Assembly (NCBI RefSeq): GCF_016082275.1 | Contig: NZ_MOWM01000012.1 | Span: 36,218 to 100,217 of the forward strand | Length of the DNA: 64,000 bases | Reading direction: 5' to 3' | Source of the DNA: Variovorax sp. E3 | GTDB lineage: Bacteria; Pseudomonadota; Gammaproteobacteria; Burkholderiales; Burkholderiaceae_C | In this document: positions 9,113-18,421 of the stretch, one piece after another | Position numbering within the stretch: the first letter of the stretch is position 1 | Layout: the number at the start of each line of letters is the position of its first letter | The notes under the pieces: generated by a model | What the model was told of the DNA's origin: nothing | What the model saw: only the letters and a program-made list of their open reading frames with translations | Database searches by the model: none | Position numbers and translations under genes: made by a program

Positions 9113-10033
9113 ATGAACGACCCGCGGCAGATCACGGTGGCGGATGCGGGCCCCAAGCCCGCGCGTGCGATGCGCGAGCGGATCGGCTTCGCCATCGTCG
9201 CCGCCGGCGCGCTGGTGGTGCTGACACAGTTCTGGACCTTCGTGCGCGGCGACCCGCTGGTGTGGAACGCCTTGCTCGGCGGCTCGGTCGCGGCGCTGGC
9301 CACGGCGCTCGGCACGCTACCGGTGCTGTTCTCGCAAAAGCTCCCCGAGCGGCTGCAGGACACCCTGTTCGGCTTCGGCGCCGGCGTGATGCTGGCGGCC
9401 AGTGCCTTCTCGCTGATCATTCCGGGGCTCGAGGCCGCCAAGACCGTGGGCGTGTTCGGCGGCGGCAACTGGGCGGCGGGCGGGGTCATCGGCTCGGCCA
9501 TCCTGCTGGGCGGCGCCGTGCTGATGCTGATGGACCGCGTGTTGCCGCACGAGCACTTCATCAAGGGGCGCGAAGGGCAGACCGCCAAGCAACTGCGGCG
9601 CACCTGGCTCTTCGTGTTCGCCATTGCGCTGCACAACGTGCCGGAAGGGCTGGCGATCGGTGTCGGCTACGCAGCCAACAACGGGCTGCGCGCGGACGCG
9701 CTGGCCACCGGCATCGCGATCCAGGACGTGCCCGAGGGGCTGGTCGTGGCCGTGGCGCTGCTGGCCGCCGGCTACAGCCGTGTCTTCGCGGTGCTGATCG
9801 GCATGGCGTCAGGGCTGGTCGAGCCGCTGGGCGCCGTGCTGGGCGCGGCGGTGGTCGGCCACTCGGCGATGCTGCTGCCCTGGGGGCTGGGTTTTGCCGC
9901 GGGCGCGATGCTGTTCGTGATCAGCCACGAGATCATTCCCGAATCGCACCGCAAGGGGCACGAGGCCTTTGCCACCAACGGGCTGATGGTCGGCTTCGTG
10001 CTGATGATGCTGCTGGACACCGCGCTGGGCTGA
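9113..10033 (+). CDS. ZIP family divalent metal transporter
   Basis: A 306-residue inner membrane transporter with about eight membrane helices. The metal path motifs HNVPEGLAIG and DVPEGLVVAV, which carry the His, Glu and Asp ligands of ZIP helices 4 and 5, are intact. ZIP proteins import zinc, manganese or iron; the cargo cannot be read from sequence. It starts 11 bases after sodA, so the two are probably co-transcribed from the Fur-controlled promoter. That would make manganese import for SodA an attractive, unproven role. Confidence 0.88.
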   Translation: MNDPRQITVADAGPKPARAMRERIGFAIVAAGALVVLTQFWTFVRGDPLVWNALLGGSVAALATALGTLPVLFSQKLPERLQDTLFGFGAGVMLAASAFSLIIPGLEAAKTVGVFGGGNWAAGGVIGSAILLGGAVLMLMDRVLPHEHFIKGREGQTAKQLRRTWLFVFAIALHNVPEGLAIGVGYAANNGLRADALATGIAIQDVPEGLVVAVALLAAGYSRVFAVLIGMASGLVEPLGAVLGAAVVGHSAMLLPWGLGFAAGAMLFVISHEIIPESHRKGHEAFATNGLMVGFVLMMLLDTALG

Positions 10034-10066
10034 CGCCGCCCCGCGCGGTGTTCTGCCGCTCGGCCG

Positions 10067-11499
10067 TCAGCCGTGCTTGACGGCGACGGTCTTCAGCGTG
10101 GTGAAGCCGTACAGCGCCTCGAAGCCCTTTTCGCGGCCATAGCCCGACGACTTCACGCCGCCGAAGGGCAGCTCCACGCCGCCGCCCGCGCCGTAGTTGT
10201 TGATGAACACCTGGCCGCTCTTCACGCGCTTGGCCATGCGGAACTGGCGCGCGCCGTCGGCCGTCCACACGCCGGCCACCAGGCCGAACTGCGTGGCGTT
10301 GGCCAGCGCCACCGCTTCGTCTTCGTCCGTGAACGACATCGCGGCCAGCACCGGGCCGAACACCTCTTCCTGCGCCAGCCGGTGGCCCACCGGCACGTCG
10401 CGCAGCAGGGTGGGGGCCTGGTAGAAGCCGGTCTCGGGCGCTTCCTCGACCACGACGCCCTGCGCCACCATCGGAATGCCGGCATGCTGCGCATCGCTCA
10501 AAAAGTCCCACACGCGCTGCTGCTGCGTCTGGCGGATCAGCGGGCCCACGTCGAGGTCCATGGCCGCGGGGCCCACGCGCAAGGCCTCGAAGGCGTGGCC
10601 CAGGCGCTCGAGCAGCGGCTCGTAGATGTCGCGCTGGATCAGCACGCGCGAGCCGGCCGAGCAGGTCTGGCCGGCGTTCTGCACGATGGCGTTGATGACC
10701 ACGGGAATCACCGCGTCCAGGTCGGCGTCGGCGAACACGATCTGCGGGCTCTTGCCGCCCAGCTCGAGCGTGACCGGGCAGTGCCGCTCGGCCGCCACCT
10801 GCTGGATCAGCGTGCCGATCTTCGGGCTGCCGGTGAAGCTGATGTGGTCGATGCCTTCGTGCCGCGCGAGCGCGTCGCCCACCTCGTGGCCGTAGCCCGT
10901 CACGATGTTCAGCGCGCCGGCCGGAAAACCGACCTCGGCCGCCAGCTGCGCCACGCGGATCAGCGAGAGGCACGCGTCTTCGGCCGGCTTCACCACGCAC
11001 ACGTTGCCCGCCGCCAGGCTCCGCCCACGCTGCGCCCGAAGATCTGCATCGGGTAGTTCCACGGAATGATGTGGCCGGTGACGCCGTGCGGCTCGCGCCA
11101 GGTGAAGACGCTGTAGCCGTCCTGGTAGGGAATGGTCTCGCCGTGCAGCTTGTCGCAGGCGCCGGCGTAGAACTCGAAGTAGCGCACCAGCGCCACCGCG
11201 TCGGCGCGGGCCTGCTTGACGGGCTTGCCGCAGTCGCGCTGCTCGATCAGCGCCAGTTCGTCGACGTGCTCGGCGATCTTCTGCGACAGCTTGTAGAGCA
11301 GGCGGCCGCGGTCGGCGGCGCTGACCTTGTGCCAGACGCCCTCGAAGCAGTCGCGCGCGGCGCGCACGGCCGAGTCGATGTCGGCGGCGTTGCTGCGCTG
11401 GATCTCGTCGAAAGTCTGACCGTCGGAGGGGTCGATGACCGGCAGGGTGCGGCCGGAGGAGGACGGAACGTCCGCGTTGGCGATGTAGTTGAGCTGCAT
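10067..11499 (-). CDS. NAD(P)-dependent aldehyde dehydrogenase (frame break near 11017)
   Basis: Oxidises an aldehyde to the carboxylate. Conserved elements are PWNYPMQ, the NAD-binding FTGSPKIG, the catalytic Glu in ELGGKSPQIV and the nucleophilic Cys in NAGQTCSAGSR, then EEVFGPV and PFGGVKSSGYGRE near the end. The first 155 residues and the rest lie in different frames; one extra C near 11017 restores GGALAAGNVCVVKPAE and a 477-residue protein of normal length. Substrate unknown; the closest general group is betaine/gamma-aminobutyraldehyde-type dehydrogenases. Start ATG at 11499. Confidence 0.87.
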
Positions 11500-11575
11500 G
11501 GGGCAGGATTTTGCGCGAATCGCGCAAAACCGTGGGCGCCCCGGGCCGCAAACCCTGGCGTGGCCCTGCCTGGCC

Positions 11576-12130
11576 TTACTTGGCCACGACGGCCTTGGGC
11601 AGGGCGCGTATGGCGTTCAGCATGCGCTCCACGTGCTTGTCGGGGTTCAGGTTCTGGTAGTAGTAGGCGACCTTGCCGTCGGGTGCGATCACGTACGACA
11701 GGCGGTTGGCGAAGTCGGGCTTGGTCTGCATGACGGCGTCGAAGCCCTGGATCACGGCCTTGGATTCGTCCGATGCCACCGGAAACCGGTTCTGGCACGA
11801 CTTGACCGAGAACTTCGACAGCGTGCCGATGTCGTCCGCCGACACGCCGATCACCGTGGCGCCCAGCGCCGCGAACTTGTCGATGGCCTCGGCGAAGGCA
11901 TGGGCTTCGATGGAGCAGTCGTTCGAGTCGGCCGCCGGAAAGAAATACACCACCACCGGGCCCTTGGCGAGCGCGTCGGCCAGCGAGTAGCGGAAGGTCT
12001 TGCCGCCCAGCGCGGCCTCGGCCGTGAAGCGGGGCGCGGGGTCGCCGATGTCGAGCGCGGCCCAGGCTGGATGCGCCAAAGCTGCAAAAACTGTCATCAA
12101 GGCGATGCGTGAGAGGATCGGTCGGGCCAT
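11576..12130 (-). CDS. Exported peroxiredoxin (AhpC/TSA family)
   Basis: A thiol peroxidase that reduces peroxides. It begins with a signal peptide (hydrophobic stretch to PAWA, residues 1-24), so it should act in the periplasm, unlike most cytoplasmic peroxiredoxins. The thioredoxin fold contains the peroxidatic cysteine region in FFPAADSNDCSIEAHAF and a second cysteine in KFSVKSCQNRFPV, about 50 residues on, that could resolve the sulfenate. The residue pattern before the peroxidatic Cys departs from the common PxxxTxxC form. Length 184 residues. Single gene, divergent from the lipid-related run at 12275. Confidence 0.85.
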   Translation of the reverse strand: MARPILSRIALMTVFAALAHPAWAALDIGDPAPRFTAEAALGGKTFRYSLADALAKGPVVVYFFPAADSNDCSIEAHAFAEAIDKFAALGATVIGVSADDIGTLSKFSVKSCQNRFPVASDESKAVIQGFDAVMQTKPDFANRLSYVIAPDGKVAYYYQNLNPDKHVERMLNAIRALPKAVVAK

Positions 12131-12274
12131 GATGTAACTCCGGAGCGGTGTGGCCCGAATTTTAGGCTTCAGGGGCCGCTTCGGAAGTGGCCGGACTGAA
12201 TGAAACCGGAGCCCGCCGGCCGGCGTACAGAAGAAGACAGGGACCGACCCATTGAAGCAACGGAAGTACTTTTC

Positions 12275-13849
12275 ATGAACGCCTGGCTTTTACCTTTGCG
12301 CATCGCGCTCGCAGGCTTCCTGATCGCGGCGCTCGGCGCCTGCGGTTCGCTGCCCGCGGCGCGCGAACGGCCCGCCGAAAACTCGGCGGCGGCCGACCCC
12401 TCCACCACGCTGGCCAGGATTGCGGCCGCCTCCACGCCGCCGGGCGAGCATTCGGGCTTCCGGCTGATGCCGCTGGGCGTGTACTCGCTCGACGCACGCA
12501 TCCAGCTCGCCCAGCGGGCCCAGCGCTCGCTGGTGGTGCAGTACTACCAGCTCGAGAACGACGCCGTCGGCCGCCTGCTGCTGCGCACCCTGCGCGAAGC
12601 GGCCGCGCGCGGCGTGAAGGTGCGGGTGCTGGTGGACGACCTGTACACGGTCAAGAGCCAGCAACTGCTGCTGGCGCTGTCCGAAACGCCGAACGTCGAG
12701 GTGCGGCTGTTCAACCCGTTCTGCTGCGGGCGCAACGGCTTCCTGTCGCGCTTCGCGGCGTCGCCGTTCGAGATCGCGCGGCTCAACCACCGCATGCACA
12801 ACAAGCTCTTCATTGCCGACGGCGTGATGGCGGTGGTGGGCGGGCGCAACATCGCCGAAGAGTATTTCGTGCTGAGCGAGGCGCAGAACTTCATCGACAT
12901 GGACGCGCTGGTGATCGGCAAGGTGGTGCCGCAGCTCGAGTCGATCTTCGACGCCTACTGGAACAGCGTGCAGGTCTGGCCCATTGCCGACATCGTGACA
13001 GGCGAGCGCGGCCGCACCCCGAACACCGCCGACTTCGACGACTGGGTGGGCATGGCCGCGCCCCCGCCGAAGATCGTGCTGCCGCCTTCGGACATCCTGG
13101 GCTACGGCCCCATCGCCGAAGAGCTCGACGGCGGGCGCATGGGCCTCTTGTGGGGCGAGGCCCGCGCCATTGCCGACCCGCCCACCAAGCCCGCGACCAT
13201 GACCGCCGACGAGGCCATTTCCACCAGCGTGACCATGAAGGTCTGGGCGCTGCTGCTCGACGCCAAGAGCGAGGTCGACCTGACCTCGCCGTACCTCGTG
13301 CCGGGCGAGCGCGGCATGGCCGCTTTCGACGAGCTGGCCAAGCGCAAGATCAAGGTCACGCTGCTGACCAATTCGCTGGCCGCCAACGACGAGCCGCTGG
13401 TGCACACCGGCTACGCGCGCTACCGCGAGCGGCTGCTGCAAGGCGGCGCCGACCTGTACGAGCTGAGCCCGCAGCGCACCACCGCGGGCGAGCGCTTCGG
13501 CATGTTCGGCAAGTCGCTCGGCCGGCTGCACGCCAAGACGGCGGCCATCGACAAGACGCGCATCTTCATCGGCTCGATGAACCTCGACCCGCGCTCGGCC
13601 AGCCAGAACACCGAGATGGGGCTGGTGGTCGACAGCCCGCAGCTCGCGCGCGAAATGCTGCGCATCATCAACATCAGCAAGCTGCAGAACTCCTATCGGT
13701 TGAGGCTCGCCAAGGGCACCGGCACGCTGCAATGGCTCACCAACGACGGCGAGAAAGAGGTGATCCTGACCGCCGAGCCCGAGTCGAGCTTCTTCCAGCG
13801 CTTCTACAACATGCTCATTGCGCCGATCGTTCCCGAGATGCTGTTGTAG
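12275..13849 (+). CDS. Phospholipase D family lipoprotein, cardiolipin synthase ClsC-like
   Basis: A 524-residue lipoprotein (lipobox in LIAALGAC) with two HKD catalytic motifs: HNKLFIADGVMAVVGGRN at about residue 175 and HAKTAAIDKTRIFIGSMN near residue 425. The domain order, length and SMNLDPRS ending of the second motif fit the ClsC/YmdC group, which makes cardiolipin from phosphatidylglycerol and another phospholipid. Start ATG at 12275 follows GGAAG at ten bases. It stands ten bases before the fatty acid hydroxylase-like gene and probably begins the run that continues to 19.0 kb, which argues for a membrane lipid theme. Confidence 0.87.
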   Translation: MNAWLLPLRIALAGFLIAALGACGSLPAARERPAENSAAADPSTTLARIAAASTPPGEHSGFRLMPLGVYSLDARIQLAQRAQRSLVVQYYQLENDAVGRLLLRTLREAAARGVKVRVLVDDLYTVKSQQLLLALSETPNVEVRLFNPFCCGRNGFLSRFAASPFEIARLNHRMHNKLFIADGVMAVVGGRNIAEEYFVLSEAQNFIDMDALVIGKVVPQLESIFDAYWNSVQVWPIADIVTGERGRTPNTADFDDWVGMAAPPPKIVLPPSDILGYGPIAEELDGGRMGLLWGEARAIADPPTKPATMTADEAISTSVTMKVWALLLDAKSEVDLTSPYLVPGERGMAAFDELAKRKIKVTLLTNSLAANDEPLVHTGYARYRERLLQGGADLYELSPQRTTAGERFGMFGKSLGRLHAKTAAIDKTRIFIGSMNLDPRSASQNTEMGLVVDSPQLAREMLRIINISKLQNSYRLRLAKGTGTLQWLTNDGEKEVILTAEPESSFFQRFYNMLIAPIVPEMLL

Positions 13850-13859
13850 CCTCGGGGGA

Positions 13860-14633
13860 ATGGCACAGACTTTTACTTCGTTGTCCGCCCCGCAGGTCAT
13901 GCTGTGGGGCGTGCTTTTTTTCGGCGGCATCTACTTCGGTTTCGGCGGGCTGACATGGCTGCTGACGAAGCGGGTGCTGCCCGCGCTGGGTATCGGGCGC
14001 GTGCTCGATCCGCGGCCGTTGCAGCCGGGCCAACTGCGGCGCGAGCTGGGGCAGTCGTGCGTGTCGGTGCTGATCTTCGGGCTGGGCATGGTGTTTCCGT
14101 GGGGCTTGCTGCAACTGGGCTGGGCGCGGCTCGACGGCGACGCGGGATGGCGGCAGATTGCGCTCGAGATCCTCGCGCTCGCGGTCTGGAACGACGTGCA
14201 TTTCTGGATCAACCACAGGCTGCTGCACACGCGCTGGCTGCGGCGTTTTCACGGGCCGCATCACCGCTCGTTCGTGACCACGCCGTGGGCCACCTACAGC
14301 TTTCACCCGATCGAGGCGCTGATGCTCGGCAACGTGATCCTGCTGCCGATGGTGGTGCACGACTTCAGCTTCTGGGCGCTCGCGGCGGTGCCGGTGTTCA
14401 GCCTGTTCTTCAACTGCGTCGGGCATTCGAACTACGACTTCTTCACGGGCGTGTCGTACAGCCACTGGTTCGCGGCGAGCCGGCGGCACCACCTGCACCA
14501 CGCGGTGCACAACGGCAACTACGGGTTCCAGTTCACCTTCATGGACCGGTTGTTCAGGACGCGCATCGCGGCCGATGCGGCCGAACCGCTTTTCCAGGCC
14601 TTTCGCAAGAAGCATGGCGCGACCACGGCCTGA
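13860..14633 (+). CDS. Sterol desaturase/fatty acid hydroxylase family membrane protein
   Basis: A 257-residue integral membrane non-haem diiron oxygenase. Four or so membrane helices and the family histidine boxes are visible: HFWINHRLLH, RFHGPHHRS, and HHLHHAVHNGNYG near the C-terminus. Enzymes of this family hydroxylate or desaturate lipids at a membrane-embedded C-H bond; the substrate here is unknown. ATG at 13860. The end overlaps the next gene by 20 bases, so the two are surely co-translated. Together with the neighbouring desaturase it gives this cluster two separate membrane oxygenases. Confidence 0.85.
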   Translation: MAQTFTSLSAPQVMLWGVLFFGGIYFGFGGLTWLLTKRVLPALGIGRVLDPRPLQPGQLRRELGQSCVSVLIFGLGMVFPWGLLQLGWARLDGDAGWRQIALEILALAVWNDVHFWINHRLLHTRWLRRFHGPHHRSFVTTPWATYSFHPIEALMLGNVILLPMVVHDFSFWALAAVPVFSLFFNCVGHSNYDFFTGVSYSHWFAASRRHHLHHAVHNGNYGFQFTFMDRLFRTRIAADAAEPLFQAFRKKHGATTA

Positions 14634-15561
14634 CGCGCGCCGCCATCATCGCGTGCCGAGGCTGCGCCACTGGCGGGACTGGCAGAGCCTGGCCTACCTC
14701 GTCGCGCTGCCCGCGCTCGCGGCGTGGCAGTGGGCGCATGGCTTCAACGTGCTGCTGTATGCGCTGATGCTGTTCCTTACGCTGGGCATCGGCGTGATCC
14801 ACCACAACCACGTGCACCTGCGCATGTGGCGCGGGCGGCGCATGAACCGGCTGACCGATTTCTGGATCACGCTGCTGCAGGGCCACCCGACCTTCGTGTT
14901 CTGGCCCGCGCATGTGGCCAACCACCACCGCCACCGGCACGGCCCGAAGGACGTAGCGCGCACCTACCGCTTCGGCGGCGACACCAACCACCTGTGGGGC
15001 TACCTGCTGCATCCGTTCCAGGCGGTGTGGGTGCTGATGCCGGTGTTCTTCGGGTGGCTCGCGAGGCTGAGGCGGCATCGGCGCGGCGCATGGCGCTATT
15101 GCATGGCGCAGTACGCGCTGTGGCTGGCCAGTTGGGCGGTGCTGCTGGCGCTCGACTGGCGCAAGGCGCTGGTCTTCGTGATCGTGCCGCAGCTGCACGG
15201 CCTGCACTGGCTGCTGGCGACCAACTACCTGCAGCATGCGCATGCCGACGGCCGCAAGACGGCGCACGCGGGAGCGCCGCGCGATACCCCGGGTAGCCGG
15301 CTGAACTACGCCCGCAATTTCGAGGGGCTGGTGAACCCTTTGCTGTTCAACATCGGCCTGCACACCGCACACCACGAGAACCCGCATGCCCATTGGTCCG
15401 AGCTCACGCATCTGCATCGCACGCGTTATCGCGCGCGGGTCGATCCGGCGCTCAACGAGGGCGGACTGGTTCCCTACATGGTGCGCGTCTTTGTGCTGGG
15501 GACCGTGTGGCCGCGTTTTCGCAGCCGCTCGCTGATGCCTCCCGATTCATCCATCACCTGA
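14614..15561 (+). CDS. Membrane fatty acid desaturase
   Basis: A 315-residue membrane protein with the three histidine boxes of acyl-lipid or acyl-CoA desaturases: HHNHVHLR (about residue 66), ANHHRHRH (about residue 105) and HTAHHENPHAHW (about residue 250). It would introduce a double bond or hydroxyl group using a diiron site on the cytoplasmic side. The start at 14614 lies within the end of the preceding oxygenase gene, and the KAS III fusion follows four bases after its stop. Substrate not deducible; context suggests a fatty acyl chain bound in a lipid or to a carrier. Confidence 0.87.
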   Translation: MARPRPDARRHHRVPRLRHWRDWQSLAYLVALPALAAWQWAHGFNVLLYALMLFLTLGIGVIHHNHVHLRMWRGRRMNRLTDFWITLLQGHPTFVFWPAHVANHHRHRHGPKDVARTYRFGGDTNHLWGYLLHPFQAVWVLMPVFFGWLARLRRHRRGAWRYCMAQYALWLASWAVLLALDWRKALVFVIVPQLHGLHWLLATNYLQHAHADGRKTAHAGAPRDTPGSRLNYARNFEGLVNPLLFNIGLHTAHHENPHAHWSELTHLHRTRYRARVDPALNEGGLVPYMVRVFVLGTVWPRFRSRSLMPPDSSIT

Positions 15562-15565
15562 ACCC

Positions 15566-17482
15566 ATGCCCGTTTCATTCCAACGCGTCTACCTTGAGAG
15601 CGCCGGCTACTTCATGCCGGGCGAGCCCATTCCCAACGACCGCATGGACGCGTACATCGCGCCGCTCAACCGCATGTCGGAGCGCATCAAGCGGCGCATC
15701 CTGGCGGAGAACGGCATCCTCACGCGGCACTACGCGATCGACGCGGAGGGCATGACGCAGCACACGAATGCACAGCTGGCAGCCGGCGCGATTCGCGACT
15801 GCCTGCGGCGTGGCGGGGCGGATCTTTCGCGCGTGTCGCTGCTGGCCAGCGGATCGTCGGGCGGCGACACGCTGATGCCCGGCTTTGCCAACATGATCCA
15901 GGGCGAGCTGGCGGCGCAGCCGATGGAAACGCACTCGGTGCACGGCATCTGCGCGGCGGGCGTGTCGGCCATCCAGACGGCGGCGCAGGGCATCGAGCTG
16001 GGCGCGCACCGCTCGGCGGTGGCGGTGGCCAGCGAAATGCCGTCGCGCCTTTTCAAGCGTTCGCGCTTTGCCGCGCGCGGCTACGAAACCGACTTCGACT
16101 CGCACTTCCTGCGCTGGATGCTGTCCGATGGCGCGGGCGCCTTGCTGCTGTCCGACGGCACGCCCGCGCTGGCGGGCGCGCCGGGGTTGCGCCTGAAGCT
16201 GAAGTGGGTGCACCAGCGCGCCTTCTCGGGCGACTACCCGGTGTGCATGCAGCTCGGCCTGACCGAAGACCGCGCGCGCGGCCACCTCGACTTCGGCTCG
16301 TGGGCCGAGGCCGAAGCCGCGGGCGCACTGTCGCTGCGGCAGGACATCCGCCTGCTGCCGCACCTGTTCGACATCGGCATCCACGAATACGCGGGGCTGG
16401 TGCGCGACGGCTGGGTCGACCCGAAGCGGGTCGATCACTTCCTGTGCCACTACTCGTCGGAAAAATTCATTTCGGTGGTGGAAGACCTGATGGCCAAGGC
16501 CGACCTGTCGATTCCGCGCGAGCGCTGGTGGAGCAACCTCGCATGGCGCGGCAACACGGGCGCCGCGTCGATCCTCGTGATGCTGGCCGAGTTCCTGCAC
16601 ACCAGGACGCTCAAGCCCGGCGAGCAGATCTTCTGCTACGTGCCCGAGTCGGGGCGCTTCATGGCGGCCTACATGCTGCTCGAAGTCGAGGCGGTGGAAG
16701 CCGCGCCGGTGGCCGTGGCGCCGCGCGCGGCCGCAGTGCCGGAAGACGACCTCGTCATCGCGCCGCCGCACGACCCGGCCGCCGCGCCCGAGGGCCTGGG
16801 CGCCTTGCTGACCGAGCTGGCCGCCATCTGGCACGACTACCGCTCGCGCGTCTGGCGCACACCACTGGTCCGCCAGATCCGCGAGCGCCGCTTTGCCGTG
16901 CCCGACTACCTGAACTGGATGGAGCAGTGGGTGCCGCAGGTGCGCGAAGGCAGCCTGTGGATGCGCGAAGGCGCGGCCTCGCTCAGCGAGCCGTACCAGA
17001 TGCTGGCCTCGCTGATCGGCGTGCACGCGGGCGAGGAGCAGAACGACTTCAACATTCTCTTCAGCGACTACCGCAAGGCCGGTGGCACGGTCGAGACGAT
17101 CGACGAGTTGCGCCGCAACCCCGGCGGCGAGGCGCTCAACGCGTACCTGCACGGCCTGGCCGCTACGCGCGACCCGATCGGGTTGCTGGGGGCGATCTAC
17201 ATCATCGAGGGCACGGGCCAGCGCATCGTGCCGGCGCTGCTGCCGCTGCTCAAGGCCAGCCTGAAGTTGCCGCCCGATGCCTTCCGCTTCCTCGAATACC
17301 ACGGCCACAACGACGAGCACCACCTGAGCCGCTGGCTCACCGCCGTCGAAATGGTGATGGCCGTCGAAGGGCAGGCCCGCGCCGCCCGCCAGATCACCGA
17401 CACGGCGCGCCACACGGCCGCGCTGTACCTGATGCAGTTCCAGCACATCACCGAGCGCATGCCCCATGGATCGAACCCCTGA
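15566..17482 (+). CDS. KAS III-type ketoacyl synthase fused to a haem-oxygenase-like diiron domain
   Basis: A 638-residue two-domain protein. Residues 1 to about 375 form a thiolase-fold KAS III synthase with a complete catalytic triad: Cys129 in HGICAAGVSA, His295 in CHYSSEKF and Asn330 in WRGNTGAASI. After an Ala/Pro/Val-rich linker (375-410), residues 411-638 resemble the haem-oxygenase-like diiron oxidases (iron-containing redox enzyme family), with candidate ligands Glu490/491, Glu548 in YIIEGTGQ, and His/Asp residues in YHGHNDEHHLSRW (578-590). The first domain should condense or transfer an acyl group and the second oxidise the product; the real product is unknown. It is flanked by two membrane oxygenases and a protein of unknown function that overlaps its end. 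Confidence 0.8.
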   Translation: MPVSFQRVYLESAGYFMPGEPIPNDRMDAYIAPLNRMSERIKRRILAENGILTRHYAIDAEGMTQHTNAQLAAGAIRDCLRRGGADLSRVSLLASGSSGGDTLMPGFANMIQGELAAQPMETHSVHGICAAGVSAIQTAAQGIELGAHRSAVAVASEMPSRLFKRSRFAARGYETDFDSHFLRWMLSDGAGALLLSDGTPALAGAPGLRLKLKWVHQRAFSGDYPVCMQLGLTEDRARGHLDFGSWAEAEAAGALSLRQDIRLLPHLFDIGIHEYAGLVRDGWVDPKRVDHFLCHYSSEKFISVVEDLMAKADLSIPRERWWSNLAWRGNTGAASILVMLAEFLHTRTLKPGEQIFCYVPESGRFMAAYMLLEVEAVEAAPVAVAPRAAAVPEDDLVIAPPHDPAAAPEGLGALLTELAAIWHDYRSRVWRTPLVRQIRERRFAVPDYLNWMEQWVPQVREGSLWMREGAASLSEPYQMLASLIGVHAGEEQNDFNILFSDYRKAGGTVETIDELRRNPGGEALNAYLHGLAATRDPIGLLGAIYIIEGTGQRIVPALLPLLKASLKLPPDAFRFLEYHGHNDEHHLSRWLTAVEMVMAVEGQARAARQITDTARHTAALYLMQFQHITERMPHGSNP

Positions 17483-18395
17483 TTTCCTGACCCAGGCACA
17501 CGACGAACGCGACCCCAGCCCCTGGCTGGCGCTGTACCTCGACCAGAGCACGCCGCTGCCCGACAACGTGAAGGCGGCGTGGCTGGCCGATTCGAGCTCG
17601 GGCTCGCGGCAGTACCTGCTGCCTTTCCTGCGTCCGCTGGCGCGGCTGACGATCATCCTGATCCAGATCGTGAAGGTGTTCGTGCCGCGCAACTGGTCGC
17701 ACTCGATGCTGCTGCACCGGTTCCTGGCGTGGGGGCTCAAGCGCTTTGTCTCGCCCGAGGCCAACTGGCTGATCCTGCGGCACTTTCACCTGGGCTCGCA
17801 GGTGCTGGCCTTCATCGGGCGCAATTCGCCGGCGCCCGTGGGCACCAACCCGCTGGAGCCGGCCGACATCGACGCGCTGAAGGACGAGATGTTCCTCAAG
17901 CACGACCTGAACCTGTTCAACTTCGTGATCCGCCTGAACACGGCGCTGCGCGACAAGGGGCTGGCGCTGTGCAAGGCGGAGCAGGTCGATTTCTCGATGA
18001 TCAAGGAGCCGGCGCTGCGGCTGGAGGACATGCCCCAGGGAAAGCTCAATTTTCTCGACCTGCAAAGCGCCATCGAGCTGTTCACGCCGCTGTACCAGCT
18101 GATGCTCACGGACAACGATTTCTGGCGCGCGGCCAACTCCTTGCAACTGGACGAAACCATCGGCATCTACACGGCGACCATCCTCGCGGCGCCCGAGCAC
18201 CTGATCCTGGTCAACAACAAGCACCCGCTGGTGCCCCTGTCGACCCTGCGGGCGGGGCACCGGCTGGTGATCCATGGGCTTTCGACCGAAATGCTGCACA
18301 GCCTGCTCCAGCGCATGCAGGCGGCCCAGAAGGCGGGGGAGGCCGGGAAGGTCGGGCAAGGGGAGACATCCCTGTACGAGCAGCCACTTGCATAG
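17466..18395 (+). CDS. Protein of unknown function in the KAS III/desaturase cluster
   Basis: I do not recognise this 309-residue protein. Its ATG lies 17 bases inside the end of the KAS III fusion gene, so translation of the two is coupled. A hydrophobic segment around residues 50-75 (LLPFLRPLARLTIILIQIVK) may associate with the membrane; the rest looks mostly helical and soluble, with patterned His and Asp residues such as FLKHDLNLFNF and LRHFHLGSQ that could bind metal, though no named motif is present. The tight coupling suggests a partner or carrier for the fusion enzyme. Confidence 0.75.
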   Translation: MDRTPDFLTQAHDERDPSPWLALYLDQSTPLPDNVKAAWLADSSSGSRQYLLPFLRPLARLTIILIQIVKVFVPRNWSHSMLLHRFLAWGLKRFVSPEANWLILRHFHLGSQVLAFIGRNSPAPVGTNPLEPADIDALKDEMFLKHDLNLFNFVIRLNTALRDKGLALCKAEQVDFSMIKEPALRLEDMPQGKLNFLDLQSAIELFTPLYQLMLTDNDFWRAANSLQLDETIGIYTATILAAPEHLILVNNKHPLVPLSTLRAGHRLVIHGLSTEMLHSLLQRMQAAQKAGEAGKVGQGETSLYEQPLA

Positions 18396-18421
18396 GCGTA
18401 TGCTGCCCCCAGATGCAAACC

